Part shown: one piece after another, positions 33,766 through 43,116 of the stretch | How positions within the stretch are numbered: the stretch's first letter is position 1 | Layout of the letters: each line of letters opens with the position of its first letter | DNA from: JAHOYW01 sp963664605 | GTDB lineage: Bacteria; Verrucomicrobiota; Lentisphaeria; Victivallales; Victivallaceae | Length of the DNA stretch: 64,000 bases | Assembly: GCA_963664605.1 (NCBI GenBank) | Contig: OY761536.1 | Location: forward strand, 1,116,001 to 1,180,000 | Reading direction: 5' to 3' | The notes under the pieces: generated by a model | The model's input: the letters and a program-made list of their open reading frames with translations, nothing else | What the model was told of the DNA's origin: nothing | Database searches by the model: none | Position numbers and translations under genes: made by a program

Positions 33766-35042
33766 TCTCCTTTTTTCTGCGGTTCTGCAAGCTTTTCGAC
33801 TTTAAAGCTTGTCGCGCGGCAGTGAGATATCTTCTGGACAGTTATCTTTATATTATCCAGTTCGATATGATCTCCGGCTGCGGGAAGGCGACCGAGAATC
33901 TCACCGAAAAGCCCGTTCAAGCCGTTGGATTCATATTCCTCGGGGATTTTTATGCTGAAAGCCTCTTCGAGTTCGAACAAAGGAATCATTCCTTTAATTG
34001 TCCAGGTCTTTTCGTCTATCTGTTCAAGGGAATATTCCGCCTGGTCGTATATGGTTTCGACTTCGCCGATGAGCTGGGTATAAATATCTTTAATACTTAT
34101 CATTCCTATTGAACGGCCGTACTCATCAACCACGAGGGCAGCAGGAACATTTTCTTTTTTAAGAGCTTTCAATACTTGAGTTAAACTGATATTGGCCGGT
34201 ATGAGGACAGCCGGAAAGGTGCTGTGCTTCTTCCATTCCTCGCGTTTGCCGGGGTCCAGAAGGAAGAAATCTTTAGCTGAAAGCAGGAGTTCGCTGTCAT
34301 CAATGTCCTTGGTGATAACCGGATAAAATTCCTGTTTCTTTTTTTTGATCCGTGCGGCTATTGCTTCAGGCAGGGTGTTTGCCCTTATTGGAGCCAGATC
34401 GACCCTTGCGGTCATGATTTCCTCTGCTATGAGCTGACGCAGTTCGAATACCGATTCCAGAAGTTTGCGCTCCGGCTGGCTGAAAGCCCCGGCTGCGACA
34501 GACATTTCGATATATGTGGAATACTCCTCTGAATTCAAGGCTTCTGGATTTCTTCTTCCAATCCAGTTCAGGACCATCGCAAAGAATTTTTCCAGTACCC
34601 AGATCAGCGGGAAGAGAAATTTTCGCAGATACAAAAGCGGTATGGCTATCTTGTCCGATATACTGTGGCTGTAGAGCAAGGCGACTGTCTTCGGAGCTAC
34701 TTCGCCAAAAAGCAGGAGTACGACTACCGCGAAAACAATAGTGATTGCTTGTTCAAGAGCCGGACTCAGTTCCAGGTGTTCCTGAAAAAGGCTGTTGCTG
34801 GTTAAGGTCACAGCGGTATTGACCAGCATATTGCAAAAAATCAATGTGATAAGCGTATAGCTGTAGGAACTCATCAGTTTATGAATAGCTTTGCGCCTGT
34901 GGTCGGATGATTCCTTGTAGCTGAGCAGCCTGGCACGGCTTAGTGAAAACAAAGCGGTTTCCGCTCCGGAGAATATCGCTGACAGACTAACGAAAACCAG
35001 AAGCAGGACTATTTGTATGGCTATGTTGTCGAGTATTCCCAT
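33750..35042 (-). CDS. CNNM/HlyC-CorC-type membrane protein
   Basis: 430 residues with the full architecture: DUF21 membrane domain (about 1-180; FSGAETALFSLSRARL, GEVAPKTVAL), CBS pair (about 200-330) and a C-terminal CorC_HlyC domain (about 340-425). Related proteins are Mg/Co efflux or magnesium-homeostasis factors, and some are called hemolysins historically. It is the first gene of a two-gene unit with the shorter paralogue. Confidence 0.9.
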   Translation of the reverse strand: MGILDNIAIQIVLLLVFVSLSAIFSGAETALFSLSRARLLSYKESSDHRRKAIHKLMSSYSYTLITLIFCNMLVNTAVTLTSNSLFQEHLELSPALEQAITIVFAVVVLLLFGEVAPKTVALLYSHSISDKIAIPLLYLRKFLFPLIWVLEKFFAMVLNWIGRRNPEALNSEEYSTYIEMSVAAGAFSQPERKLLESVFELRQLIAEEIMTARVDLAPIRANTLPEAIAARIKKKKQEFYPVITKDIDDSELLLSAKDFFLLDPGKREEWKKHSTFPAVLIPANISLTQVLKALKKENVPAALVVDEYGRSIGMISIKDIYTQLIGEVETIYDQAEYSLEQIDEKTWTIKGMIPLFELEEAFSIKIPEEYESNGLNGLFGEILGRLPAAGDHIELDNIKITVQKISHCRATSFKVEKLAEPQKKGECECI

Positions 35043-35323
35043 ACGCTAAAAATCCCTGTTGAATTTCAGCGTTAAGAGGCTTACGGAAGATTGTATTGCC
35101 TGATAATTCCCCGTCGAGTCGGGGTCGTCCTTGTCGTTTGCAAGCGTATTGTCTTTCATTAAAGTATGAGTGTCACTCCAATTTGTTATGTAATAGTTAT
35201 AATATAAACTGAAAAAATAGAATTGCAAAAAAAAAACGCTTTGTTAATGACTATGTTTTTTATAGCTTGCGGACTGCAAAGCGCAAGTCAAATAAAGAGT
35301 TAAAAAAATAATTCAAAAAAAAC

Positions 35324-35352
35324 TTGAAATCTATTGAAATAATCGCTATTGT
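35324..35352 (+). promoter_or_regulatory. candidate promoter of the pil gene run
   Basis: TTGAAA (35324-35329), a 17-base spacer, and TATTGT (35347-35352). The start codon at 35421 is about 60 bases further. The rest of the gap 35043-35420 (378 bases) is AT-rich with no credible gene; a 60-codon minus-strand frame (35046-35228) looks spurious. Confidence 0.5.
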
Positions 35353-35420
35353 GAGAGTTTACGAAAATATGCTTGATTAATACACAAAAACATTAGATTT
35401 TCATCAGGGAAACAGTAGCT

Positions 35421-37139
35421 GTGGCAAGAGACAGTGATTATATTCTAGAACTTCTCAAAGAGTACGGAATGGTGACCGACGAACAGGTTGAACAGGCCTG
35501 GAACGAGGTTAGCAGCAGTGAAGGGCGTCTGGATATTATTGATGCCTTGAAAATTCTTGGTTTCGTGCAGGAAGAGCAACTGCTGTCGATGCTTGCCAAT
35601 CAATACGGAATGGAAGTGGTTGATTTGTCGGCCTACGTATTCCACGATGAAGTTATTAATTCCTTGAGCCCTGATGTTGTTATGCAATATCAGGTTGTTC
35701 CGGTTATGAAGCATGATAATGCAATAACCGTGGCAATCAGTGACCCGAGCGATGTTGAAACTATAGACTCCCTGCGTTATTTGCTGGGCTGCGATGTTGA
35801 TGCCGTTGCCGCCCCCGAGGAGCAAATACAGGCGGTTATCCGTGACAATTACGCAAATTCCAAGGAGAGCGTTGAACATTACATCGACGAACTCGCGGAA
35901 GAAGAAGAAGCCACCGCGGCAATGGTTGCCGGAGCTCTCGGCGGGGCCAGTGAAGATTATTCTGCTGATGATACTCCTATTGTAAAGCTGGTTTCCCTTA
36001 TAATAGTTGACGCCCATAAATTACGCGCGAGTGATATTCATCTTGAACCTCTGGAAAAACGTTATCGTGTCCGTTACCGGGTTGACGGCAGGCTGATAGA
36101 ACAGGAAGCACCTCCGAAATACCTCCAGGCGAACCTGACGTCACGACTGAAAATTATGGCCAGGCTGGATATTACTGAAAAACGTATTCCTCAGGACGGT
36201 CGTATCCAGTTGAAGATGGGCGATGTTGATATCGACTTGCGTGTATCTACTATCCCGACTACACACGGCGAAAGTATCGTTATGCGTATTCTTGACAAAT
36301 CAAGTATCCAGCTGGATATTCCAAAACTGGGTTTCCTTGCTGACGATATGAAGCTAATTAACGAAATTATATCCTACCCGGATGGTATCTTCCTGGTGAC
36401 CGGCCCGACGGGTTCTGGAAAAACAACGTCCCTGTACGCATTCCTGAATAGTATTAACCTGCCGACCCGTAAACTTATTACGGTTGAAGACCCGGTTGAG
36501 TATCAGCTTTCCGGTATTAACCAGGTACAGGTGGCGCGTGAAATCAATATGACGTTTTCAACTGCATTGCGCGCTATGCTGCGACAGGCTCCAAACATAA
36601 TAATGGTTGGTGAGATCCGTGACCTTGAAACCGCTGAAATCGCAATCAACGCGGCGCTTACAGGACACTTGGTGTTCAGCACTTTGCATACGAACGACGC
36701 GCCGGGCGCGATTACGCGTTTAATTGATATGGGGGTTAAGAACTTCCTTGTTGCTTCCGGTGTCAGGGCAATTATGGCTCAGCGTCTTCTGCGGCGTAAC
36801 TGCAGTCAATGTGTTGAAGAAACTCCTCCGACTCCGGCGGAATGCCGTTTGCTTGGAATTGATGATGAATATTTGGAGAATCATAAATTCTACAAAGGAA
36901 GAGGTTGCCCTGTCTGTAACGGTACCGGGTACAAGGGGCGTATTGGTATTTATGAAATATTTATCCTTACTCCCGATATAGGGGAACTTATTTTTGCGAA
37001 TGAACCAAGCGCTGTTATCAGGGAACGGGCGCGGGCAAATGGTATGCGTTCCCTGCGTGACGACGGGCTGCATAAAGCGGAAGCCGGAATCTCAAGTATC
37101 GAAGAAGTTATTCGTCTAACTCTGATGGATTCTGAATAA
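35421..37139 (+). CDS. type IV pilus/type II secretion assembly ATPase (PilB/GspE)
   Basis: 572 residues. An MshEN-type N-terminal domain (about 1-160) precedes a GspE AAA+ ATPase core with Walker A GPTGSGKTTS (near 326-335), the Asp box TVEDPVEYQL, Walker B IIMVGEIRDLETA and the His box TGHLVFSTLHTNDA. A four-Cys zinc motif (CSQC ... GCPVC) lies near the end. It powers pilin or pseudopilin polymerisation at the inner membrane. The GTG start lies after GGGAAA. It is the first of two such ATPases in tandem. Confidence 0.93.
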   Translation: MARDSDYILELLKEYGMVTDEQVEQAWNEVSSSEGRLDIIDALKILGFVQEEQLLSMLANQYGMEVVDLSAYVFHDEVINSLSPDVVMQYQVVPVMKHDNAITVAISDPSDVETIDSLRYLLGCDVDAVAAPEEQIQAVIRDNYANSKESVEHYIDELAEEEEATAAMVAGALGGASEDYSADDTPIVKLVSLIIVDAHKLRASDIHLEPLEKRYRVRYRVDGRLIEQEAPPKYLQANLTSRLKIMARLDITEKRIPQDGRIQLKMGDVDIDLRVSTIPTTHGESIVMRILDKSSIQLDIPKLGFLADDMKLINEIISYPDGIFLVTGPTGSGKTTSLYAFLNSINLPTRKLITVEDPVEYQLSGINQVQVAREINMTFSTALRAMLRQAPNIIMVGEIRDLETAEIAINAALTGHLVFSTLHTNDAPGAITRLIDMGVKNFLVASGVRAIMAQRLLRRNCSQCVEETPPTPAECRLLGIDDEYLENHKFYKGRGCPVCNGTGYKGRIGIYEIFILTPDIGELIFANEPSAVIRERARANGMRSLRDDGLHKAEAGISSIEEVIRLTLMDSE

Positions 37140-37177
37140 AATAATGACAACAAATAATAATTAAGGAAATCTCAAGT

Positions 37178-38866
37178 ATGTTGGATGCTGAAGGTCAAGC
37201 CCTGAAAGATATCCTTTTGACCGAAGGGATTTGTACTTCTGAACAGGTACAGGATTCAGAAGACGAGCATGATCGTACGGGGACGTCGTTTCGTGATGTT
37301 ATTATTAATTATGGTTACCTCACGGAACAGGAAATACTTCAGCATTTTGCGGATAACCTTGGAACTGAAATATATGATTTTAAGAAAGAGGATGTTCCTC
37401 ATAATGTAATCGAGATAGTCGATCCGGAGACTGTCCGCGCTTACGGTATTATACCGGTTGCTTTGGAAGGCAACCTGCTCAAAGTAGTAGCCAAAAACCC
37501 GATGAATTATCAGATTATCGAAGAACTTCAATTTATTCTGGGAATGGAGATTCAAGTGCTGGTTGCGAAGCAGGACGCGGTTGATACTGCCATTGAAAAA
37601 TATTATCCGGTTACCGTTGCTTCTGTTCATGATGTCCTCTCTGAAATGGGTAGTGTGGAAGAAGACGAACAGGATTATGACAACGTCACTGACTTGGAAA
37701 ATGCTGCGAATGATGCTCCTATTGTCCGCTTTGTGGAAGTGATTTTGTATCAAGCGATAAAAGACCAGGCGAGTGATATACATTTTGAGCCTTTTGAGAC
37801 GTCTTTCAGGATACGTTATCGTGTTGACGGTACTCTTTATGAAATGCCTCCTCCGCCTAAAAGTCTGGCTGTGCCGGTAATAAGCCGCGTAAAGATTATG
37901 AGTGGCTTGAATATTGCTGAACGACGTATACCGCAGGACGGACGTATACAATTGAAAATCGGCGGCAAACCTATTGACTTGCGTGTATCAACGCTGCCGA
38001 CATCCTACGGTGAATCCGTGGTGCTTCGTATTCTTGACCGCTCTGTGGTTAATCTTGATTTAGATTCTCTTGGAATGAGTAATATAGTGCTGGATAAACT
38101 GCGTGATATAATTCATCTTCCGAATGGGATTTTGCTGGTAACCGGGCCGACAGGTTCCGGCAAAACAACAACTCTTTATTCAGCTTTGCAGGAAGTGAAT
38201 GAGATTGGCGAAAAACTTCTTACTGCTGAAGACCCGGTTGAGTATGATATTGAAGGTATTATCCAATTGCCTATTCATGAAGGTTTTGGAATGACTTTTG
38301 CTAAAGCGCTGCGAGCGTTCCTGCGACAGGACCCAGACCGAATAATGATTGGGGAAATTCGTGACTTGGAAACTGCGCAGATTGCGGTTGAGTCAGCTCT
38401 CACCGGTCACTTTGTGTTCAGTACCCTGCATACAAATGATGCTGCCGGGACAGTCACTCGTCTGGTGGATATGGGCGTTGAGCCATTTCTCCTTTGTTCT
38501 TCCATTAGCGGGGTTGTCAGCCAGCGTTTGATAAGAAAAGTCTGCAAAAGCTGTCGTGTCCCTTATGATCCCAGTGATGAAGAACTGGAAAAACTGGGAA
38601 TAACACGGGAAGATATAGGAGACAGGAAATTTTATTACGGGAAAGGTTGTTCAAACTGCAATGAGTCAGGGTATCGCAGCCGTAAATCAATATGTGAACT
38701 TTTAACGATGTCTCCTGAATTGATGGAGTTGATTTTGAAAAATGCCCCGACAATGGCGATTAGGAAAAAGGCGCGCGAACAGGGCATGGTAACCATCCGT
38801 GAAGATGGCATACAGAGTATTATAAATGGTGAAACAACTGTAGATGAAGTTCTCAGATACACATAA
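37178..38866 (+). CDS. second PilB/GspE assembly ATPase
   Basis: 562 residues, a paralogue of the gene before it with the same domain order: MshEN-like N-terminus, Walker A GPTGSGKTTT, TAEDPVEYDIEG, IMIGEIRDLETAQI, TGHFVFSTLHTNDAAG and a four-Cys zinc site (CKSC ... GCSNC). The gene lies 38 bases downstream. Two assembly ATPases in one cluster often mean one system with two specialised motors, or a pilus plus a secretion system. No pilin gene is present to decide. Confidence 0.93.
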   Translation: MLDAEGQALKDILLTEGICTSEQVQDSEDEHDRTGTSFRDVIINYGYLTEQEILQHFADNLGTEIYDFKKEDVPHNVIEIVDPETVRAYGIIPVALEGNLLKVVAKNPMNYQIIEELQFILGMEIQVLVAKQDAVDTAIEKYYPVTVASVHDVLSEMGSVEEDEQDYDNVTDLENAANDAPIVRFVEVILYQAIKDQASDIHFEPFETSFRIRYRVDGTLYEMPPPPKSLAVPVISRVKIMSGLNIAERRIPQDGRIQLKIGGKPIDLRVSTLPTSYGESVVLRILDRSVVNLDLDSLGMSNIVLDKLRDIIHLPNGILLVTGPTGSGKTTTLYSALQEVNEIGEKLLTAEDPVEYDIEGIIQLPIHEGFGMTFAKALRAFLRQDPDRIMIGEIRDLETAQIAVESALTGHFVFSTLHTNDAAGTVTRLVDMGVEPFLLCSSISGVVSQRLIRKVCKSCRVPYDPSDEELEKLGITREDIGDRKFYYGKGCSNCNESGYRSRKSICELLTMSPELMELILKNAPTMAIRKKAREQGMVTIREDGIQSIINGETTVDEVLRYT

Positions 38867-38882
38867 TATGGAGGGTCTTTAA

Positions 38883-39950
38883 ATGAGTATCAATATGACA
38901 GAATTATTGCAATTGGTAGTTGATGAGGGCGCAAGTGACCTGCATGTTGAGGTGAATGCTCCGCCAATGGTCAGGGTCCATGGAGAATTGACCCCATTGG
39001 AAGTAGAGCCTTTGACAGCTGAAGACACGGAAAGCATGATTAAATCAATTGCTTCCGATGTGCATATGAGGACAATTCAGGAATGCGGTTCCGTGGACTT
39101 TGGTTTCGCTTTCAGCGACCAGGCGCGTTTTCGTGTTAGCGCCTTTAAGCAGAGGGGCTTTTATGGTACTGTTCTGCGTCAGATCCCTACTACTCTACTT
39201 ACTATGGAGCAGATCGGGCTGCCTATGCATATCAAAGATTTGCTCTTCCGCCCAAGGGGGTTGATCCTGGTAACCGGTCCTACCGGTAGTGGTAAATCCA
39301 CGACTCTGGCTTCAATGCTTAATATTATCAATGAAGAAATGGCTCATCATATTATTACGGTTGAAGACCCGATAGAATTTTATCATCAGAATAAACGCAG
39401 TATGGTTATTCAGCGTGAGATCGGTGTCGATACAACAAGTTTCAGTGAAGCTTTGAGGCGGGCTTTGCGTCAGGACCCGGATGTTATTCTTGTTGGTGAA
39501 ATGCGTGACCTGGAAACGATTGAAGCTGCGATTACCGCTGCTGAAACCGGACACCTGGTTTTCGGAACCCTGCATACTTCAAGCGCGGTTGGAACTGTTG
39601 ACCGTATTATTGACGCGTTTCCAACTGAACAGCAAGGACAGATCAGGACGCAGCTTGCAACTTCGCTGGTTGCCGTGATTTCACAGGTGCTTATAGCCAG
39701 AACTGACAAACCCGGGCGTGTTGCCGCATTTGAGATTATGGTTTCAACACCGTCTATTCAGGCCCTGATTCGTGATAATAAAACTTTCCGTATTTCTTCT
39801 GAACTCCAGACAGGGGCAAAATATGGTATGAATACGCTTGATTCTCACTTGGTTGAGTTGTATACTAAGAACATGATCAGCTATAATGATTTAATTACTA
39901 AATCACAAGACCCTGAATCGATAATTGAGAAGCTGGCAACTCTGGAATAA
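38883..39950 (+). CDS. pilT: pilus retraction ATPase PilT
   Basis: 355 residues, shorter than the PilB type and without the zinc motif. Walker A GPTGSGKSTTLA (about 137-148), TVEDPIEFYHQNKRS, the DVILVGEMRDLETI Walker B, and TGHLVFGTLHTSSAVGTVDRIID, the PilT/PilU signature. The C-terminal AIRNL-type retraction motif is replaced by ALIRDNK. It drives pilus depolymerisation, so a retractile type IV pilus (twitching, DNA uptake) is suggested. Ribosome site GGAGG precedes the ATG. Confidence 0.92.
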   Translation: MSINMTELLQLVVDEGASDLHVEVNAPPMVRVHGELTPLEVEPLTAEDTESMIKSIASDVHMRTIQECGSVDFGFAFSDQARFRVSAFKQRGFYGTVLRQIPTTLLTMEQIGLPMHIKDLLFRPRGLILVTGPTGSGKSTTLASMLNIINEEMAHHIITVEDPIEFYHQNKRSMVIQREIGVDTTSFSEALRRALRQDPDVILVGEMRDLETIEAAITAAETGHLVFGTLHTSSAVGTVDRIIDAFPTEQQGQIRTQLATSLVAVISQVLIARTDKPGRVAAFEIMVSTPSIQALIRDNKTFRISSELQTGAKYGMNTLDSHLVELYTKNMISYNDLITKSQDPESIIEKLATLE

Positions 39951-39997
39951 AATAAATAAAAACAATTTAATCGATAATTTACTAAGGAGAATGCAAA

Positions 39998-41266
39998 ATG
40001 CCGCAATTTTTATATGTTGCAATGGATTCGAATGGCAAAGAGCGTAAAGGTAAGATTGATTCTCCGTCAGAAGAACAAGCTGCGGCTGCGCTGAAGAAAC
40101 AGAATTTATATCCTACGTCAATAAAACCGGCTAAAGGGGAAAACGTAACAGCAAGTAAGAAAAAAGGCGGTGCGGCTCCCAAGAAGAAAGGCGGCGGTGG
40201 TTTGAATATGACTATCGGTACGCCGGTAATCAAACGTAAACAGCTTACTATTTTTACCCGCCAGCTGGCTATTCTGCTTGACGCCGGGCTACCTCTGATC
40301 CGTTCGCTTAAAACACTGGAAAGACAGTCAAAGGACCCTATTGTTAAAATGGTTCTTGGTGAGACTGCTGAAGCTGTTGAATCAGGAGCTACTTTTTCTG
40401 AGGCTCTGGCAAAAAATCCGAAATCTTTTGACAAACTATTCCTCAATATGATTCGTGCGGGAGAAGCTGCCGGGGCGATGGAAACTATTCTTAATCGTCT
40501 GGCGTCATTTATGGAAAGTTCCGCCAGAATTGCGGGGAAAGTTAAATCAGCATTGATCTATCCGATTGTGGTTTTGATTGTGGCTGGCGGCGTTACCAGT
40601 GGTTTGATGATCTTCATTGTTCCCAACTTTACAAAAATCTTTGATGACCTCCTTCAAGGCGAACCCCTGCCGATGATTACACAATGGGTTATCAACGCTT
40701 CGGAAGTGATGAAAAATCAGGCTTTATATCTGATTGCCGCTATTTTTGTGCTTATTGTTGTTATAAAAATGATCGGTAAAACTAAATACGGAAAATTTGG
40801 CTTTGACTGGCTTAAATACAATATGCCTTTATTCGGCCCGATTATCTCGAAAACCGCGATTGCACGTTTTTCCAGAACGCTCGGAACTCTGATGGCTTCA
40901 GGTGTAGGAGTTTTGGGGGCATTGATAATTGTGAAGGACACCGCGGGCAATGAAGTAGTGTCAAATGCCGTTGGAAAAGTCCATGACGCGGTGAAAGAAG
41001 GTGAAGGGATTGCTCCTCCGCTTAGCGCCACTAAAATCTTTCCTGAAATGGTGGTAAGTATGATCGAGGTGGGGGAAGAAACAGGTAAACTTCCTGATAT
41101 GCTTGAAAAGGTTGCGGATACCTATGAAGAAGAGGTTGACAATGCGGTGAGTGCTTTGACTTCACTTATTGAGCCTCTGATGATTGTGGGTCTGGCGGTT
41201 GTTGTTGGTACTATCGTTATAGCCTTGTTCCTGCCTCTCACAAAAATCATTGAAAAACTCGGGTAA
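39998..41266 (+). CDS. pilC: type IV pilus inner-membrane platform protein PilC/GspF
   Basis: 422 residues with two T2SSF domains, each with a cytosolic helix bundle and membrane helices. The first begins near residue 80 (FTRQLAILLDAGLPLIRSL), the second near residue 290 (FSRTLGTLMASGVGVLGAL). Near residues 46-68 there is an unusual Lys/Gly/Pro-rich stretch (SKKKGGAAPKKKGGGGLN) that widens the normal linker. It anchors the PilB and PilT motors to the pilus base. Last pilus gene of the run, 10 bases before the sugar nucleotide gene. Confidence 0.92.
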   Translation: MPQFLYVAMDSNGKERKGKIDSPSEEQAAAALKKQNLYPTSIKPAKGENVTASKKKGGAAPKKKGGGGLNMTIGTPVIKRKQLTIFTRQLAILLDAGLPLIRSLKTLERQSKDPIVKMVLGETAEAVESGATFSEALAKNPKSFDKLFLNMIRAGEAAGAMETILNRLASFMESSARIAGKVKSALIYPIVVLIVAGGVTSGLMIFIVPNFTKIFDDLLQGEPLPMITQWVINASEVMKNQALYLIAAIFVLIVVIKMIGKTKYGKFGFDWLKYNMPLFGPIISKTAIARFSRTLGTLMASGVGVLGALIIVKDTAGNEVVSNAVGKVHDAVKEGEGIAPPLSATKIFPEMVVSMIEVGEETGKLPDMLEKVADTYEEEVDNAVSALTSLIEPLMIVGLAVVVGTIVIALFLPLTKIIEKLG

Positions 41267-41276
41267 AAAATAAATT

Positions 41277-42374
41277 ATGGAAAATAAAAATTTTTATGCA
41301 GTAGTAATGGCCGGCGGCAAAGGAGAACGTTTCTGGCCTCAAAGCAGGATAAATCATCCTAAGCAGTTGTTGCGCTTGATTGGCAATTTGACTCTTCTTG
41401 AGCAGACTGCAGAACGTTTGAAACCTCTGGTTCCTGAAGAAAATATCCTGATTATAACGAATCAGGATTATGTCGCGCCAATGCAGTCTTTGTTAAAGAA
41501 TTTGCCTGCTGAAAATATTATTGGGGAACCTGTCGGAAAAGATACTGCTCCATGTGTTGCCCTTGCTGCCGGAATTGTTCGTGCCAAGGCTGGAAATGAC
41601 GATGCGGTGATGTTCCTATTGCCTGCAGATCATGTTATTCGCAACGTTGGAGCAATGCGTAATGAATTGAAAGACTGTGCTGAGTTAGCTTCCAAAAGTG
41701 ACAGTATTATTACGATTGGGGTTAACCCTGCCTCTGCCAGTACCGGGTATGGTTATATAAAATGCGGTGAGCAGGTATCTGGCGGTACAGATACAAAATT
41801 CTTTAAAAGCTTTGGTTTTAAGGAAAAACCGAATATTGAGACTGCTGAAAAATTTATTGCTGACGGTAATTATAAATGGAACAGCGGTATGTTTATCTGG
41901 TCGGTGAAGACGATTAATGACGCTTTCCATAAATATGCTCCTGAGCTGGAATCAATGGCGGAGAGCTTTAGTGAAGCCTACGTCAACGATAACATTGAAC
42001 AGGCAATGGTTGAAGAATATAGTAAATGTAACAAAATTTCAATAGATTATGCGGTAATGGAAAAAGTTAAGAATGTTCTTGTTGCGGAATGTTCTTTCGA
42101 CTGGGATGATGTCGGCAGTTGGACTGCGCTGCGCAACCAAATACGTCCTGATAAAGATAATAACGTTGTTCGCGGTCTATTTAAAAGTATTGATTCCAGC
42201 GATAATATTGTCGTTAGTGATTCAAAACATTTGATTGCGGCTATTGATGTGGAAGATATGATTATTGTGCATACTGATGACGCAACTTTGGTTTGTAATG
42301 CCAAATCTGCGCAAAGAATCAAAGAATTAGTTCATAATCTCGGTCTTAATGTGGAATTAGCGAAATTTATTTAG
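41277..42374 (+). CDS. manC: mannose-1-phosphate guanylyltransferase
   Basis: 365 residues. Makes GDP-mannose from mannose-1-phosphate and GTP for glycan or exopolysaccharide synthesis. The nucleotidyltransferase motif is VVMAGGKGERFWPQSR, with PKQLLRL. ENIIGEPVGKDTAPCV and NYKWNSGMFIWSV follow, then FDWDDVGSWTAL. It is the GT-A catalytic domain only (about 360); the phosphomannose isomerase cupin domain of bifunctional ManC/AlgA is absent. The pilus neighbours suggest surface glycosylation, but this is only context. Confidence 0.9.
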   Translation: MENKNFYAVVMAGGKGERFWPQSRINHPKQLLRLIGNLTLLEQTAERLKPLVPEENILIITNQDYVAPMQSLLKNLPAENIIGEPVGKDTAPCVALAAGIVRAKAGNDDAVMFLLPADHVIRNVGAMRNELKDCAELASKSDSIITIGVNPASASTGYGYIKCGEQVSGGTDTKFFKSFGFKEKPNIETAEKFIADGNYKWNSGMFIWSVKTINDAFHKYAPELESMAESFSEAYVNDNIEQAMVEEYSKCNKISIDYAVMEKVKNVLVAECSFDWDDVGSWTALRNQIRPDKDNNVVRGLFKSIDSSDNIVVSDSKHLIAAIDVEDMIIVHTDDATLVCNAKSAQRIKELVHNLGLNVELAKFI

Positions 42375-42408
42375 TTGATTCACCTCATAACCAGAAAGTA
42401 TTGATGCA

Positions 42409-43116
42409 ATGGTTGTTTTATTAAATATCGGTAATACTCATACTGTGGTTGCAGAAGCTGAGAACGGCAGAATCAATTCTTCCAGAAAAATTCTAACAGT
42501 TGAATTGGATAGTGAAATTATTCCAGTTGGGGTACCGGTTGCTGCTGCAACTGTTGTTCCCGGATTTCGGAGAAAATTTAAAGATCATGATATTTTCTGG
42601 TTGGAGCCTGGATGTCAATGTAATATTGATTTAAGCATGGTTGACGGCAGTACTTTAGGAGCTGACCGGCTCGCTAATTTAATTGCGCTGGAAGATGAAT
42701 TTACGTTACCGGCTTTGTGTATTGACTTCGGAACCGCAATAACTTTTGAACTGCTGGATGAAAACAGGGTTTTTATAGGTGGGGCTATTGCCCCGGGACG
42801 GGCATTACTGCGTAACAGCCTGCATGATTATACAGCGCAGCTGCCGTTGGTTTCTCTGAAAACCCCGCCTCCGGATGGGCCGGGTACGGCAACCGGGGAT
42901 CAAATGATTTTAGGGATGGATTCAGGAGCAATTGGAGCCGTGAAGGAACTTATTGGAATAATGCGAAAGAGTATAAAAGGTGATTTGACTATCGCGGCCA
43001 CGGGTGGCGATGCGGATTTTTTTATGGAAAATATTTCAGGGATTGAATATGCCGGAGATGAATTTACTTTAAAAGGAATACTTAAAGCCTGGGAGATTTA
43101 CAGTAAATGCAAATAA
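42409..43116 (+). CDS. coaX: type III pantothenate kinase (CoaX)
   Basis: 235 residues of the ASKHA fold. First step of coenzyme A synthesis from pantothenate. GxDRxANL is kept as LGADRLANL, DFGTAIT holds the second catalytic Asp, and GGAIAPGRALLRNSL completes the family pattern. Near the N-terminus the usual DxGNT motif reads NIGNT, with Asn at residue 6 in place of Asp. This may alter phosphate or metal handling. Length is close to the usual 240-260. It overlaps trpF-like by 10 bases. Confidence 0.85.
   Translation: MVVLLNIGNTHTVVAEAENGRINSSRKILTVELDSEIIPVGVPVAAATVVPGFRRKFKDHDIFWLEPGCQCNIDLSMVDGSTLGADRLANLIALEDEFTLPALCIDFGTAITFELLDENRVFIGGAIAPGRALLRNSLHDYTAQLPLVSLKTPPPDGPGTATGDQMILGMDSGAIGAVKELIGIMRKSIKGDLTIAATGGDADFFMENISGIEYAGDEFTLKGILKAWEIYSKCK

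Noticed and set aside
35046..35228. Minus-strand 60-codon frame before the CNNM gene
   Set aside because: Low-complexity aromatic-rich sequence without a ribosome site; the gap is better read as promoter DNA.
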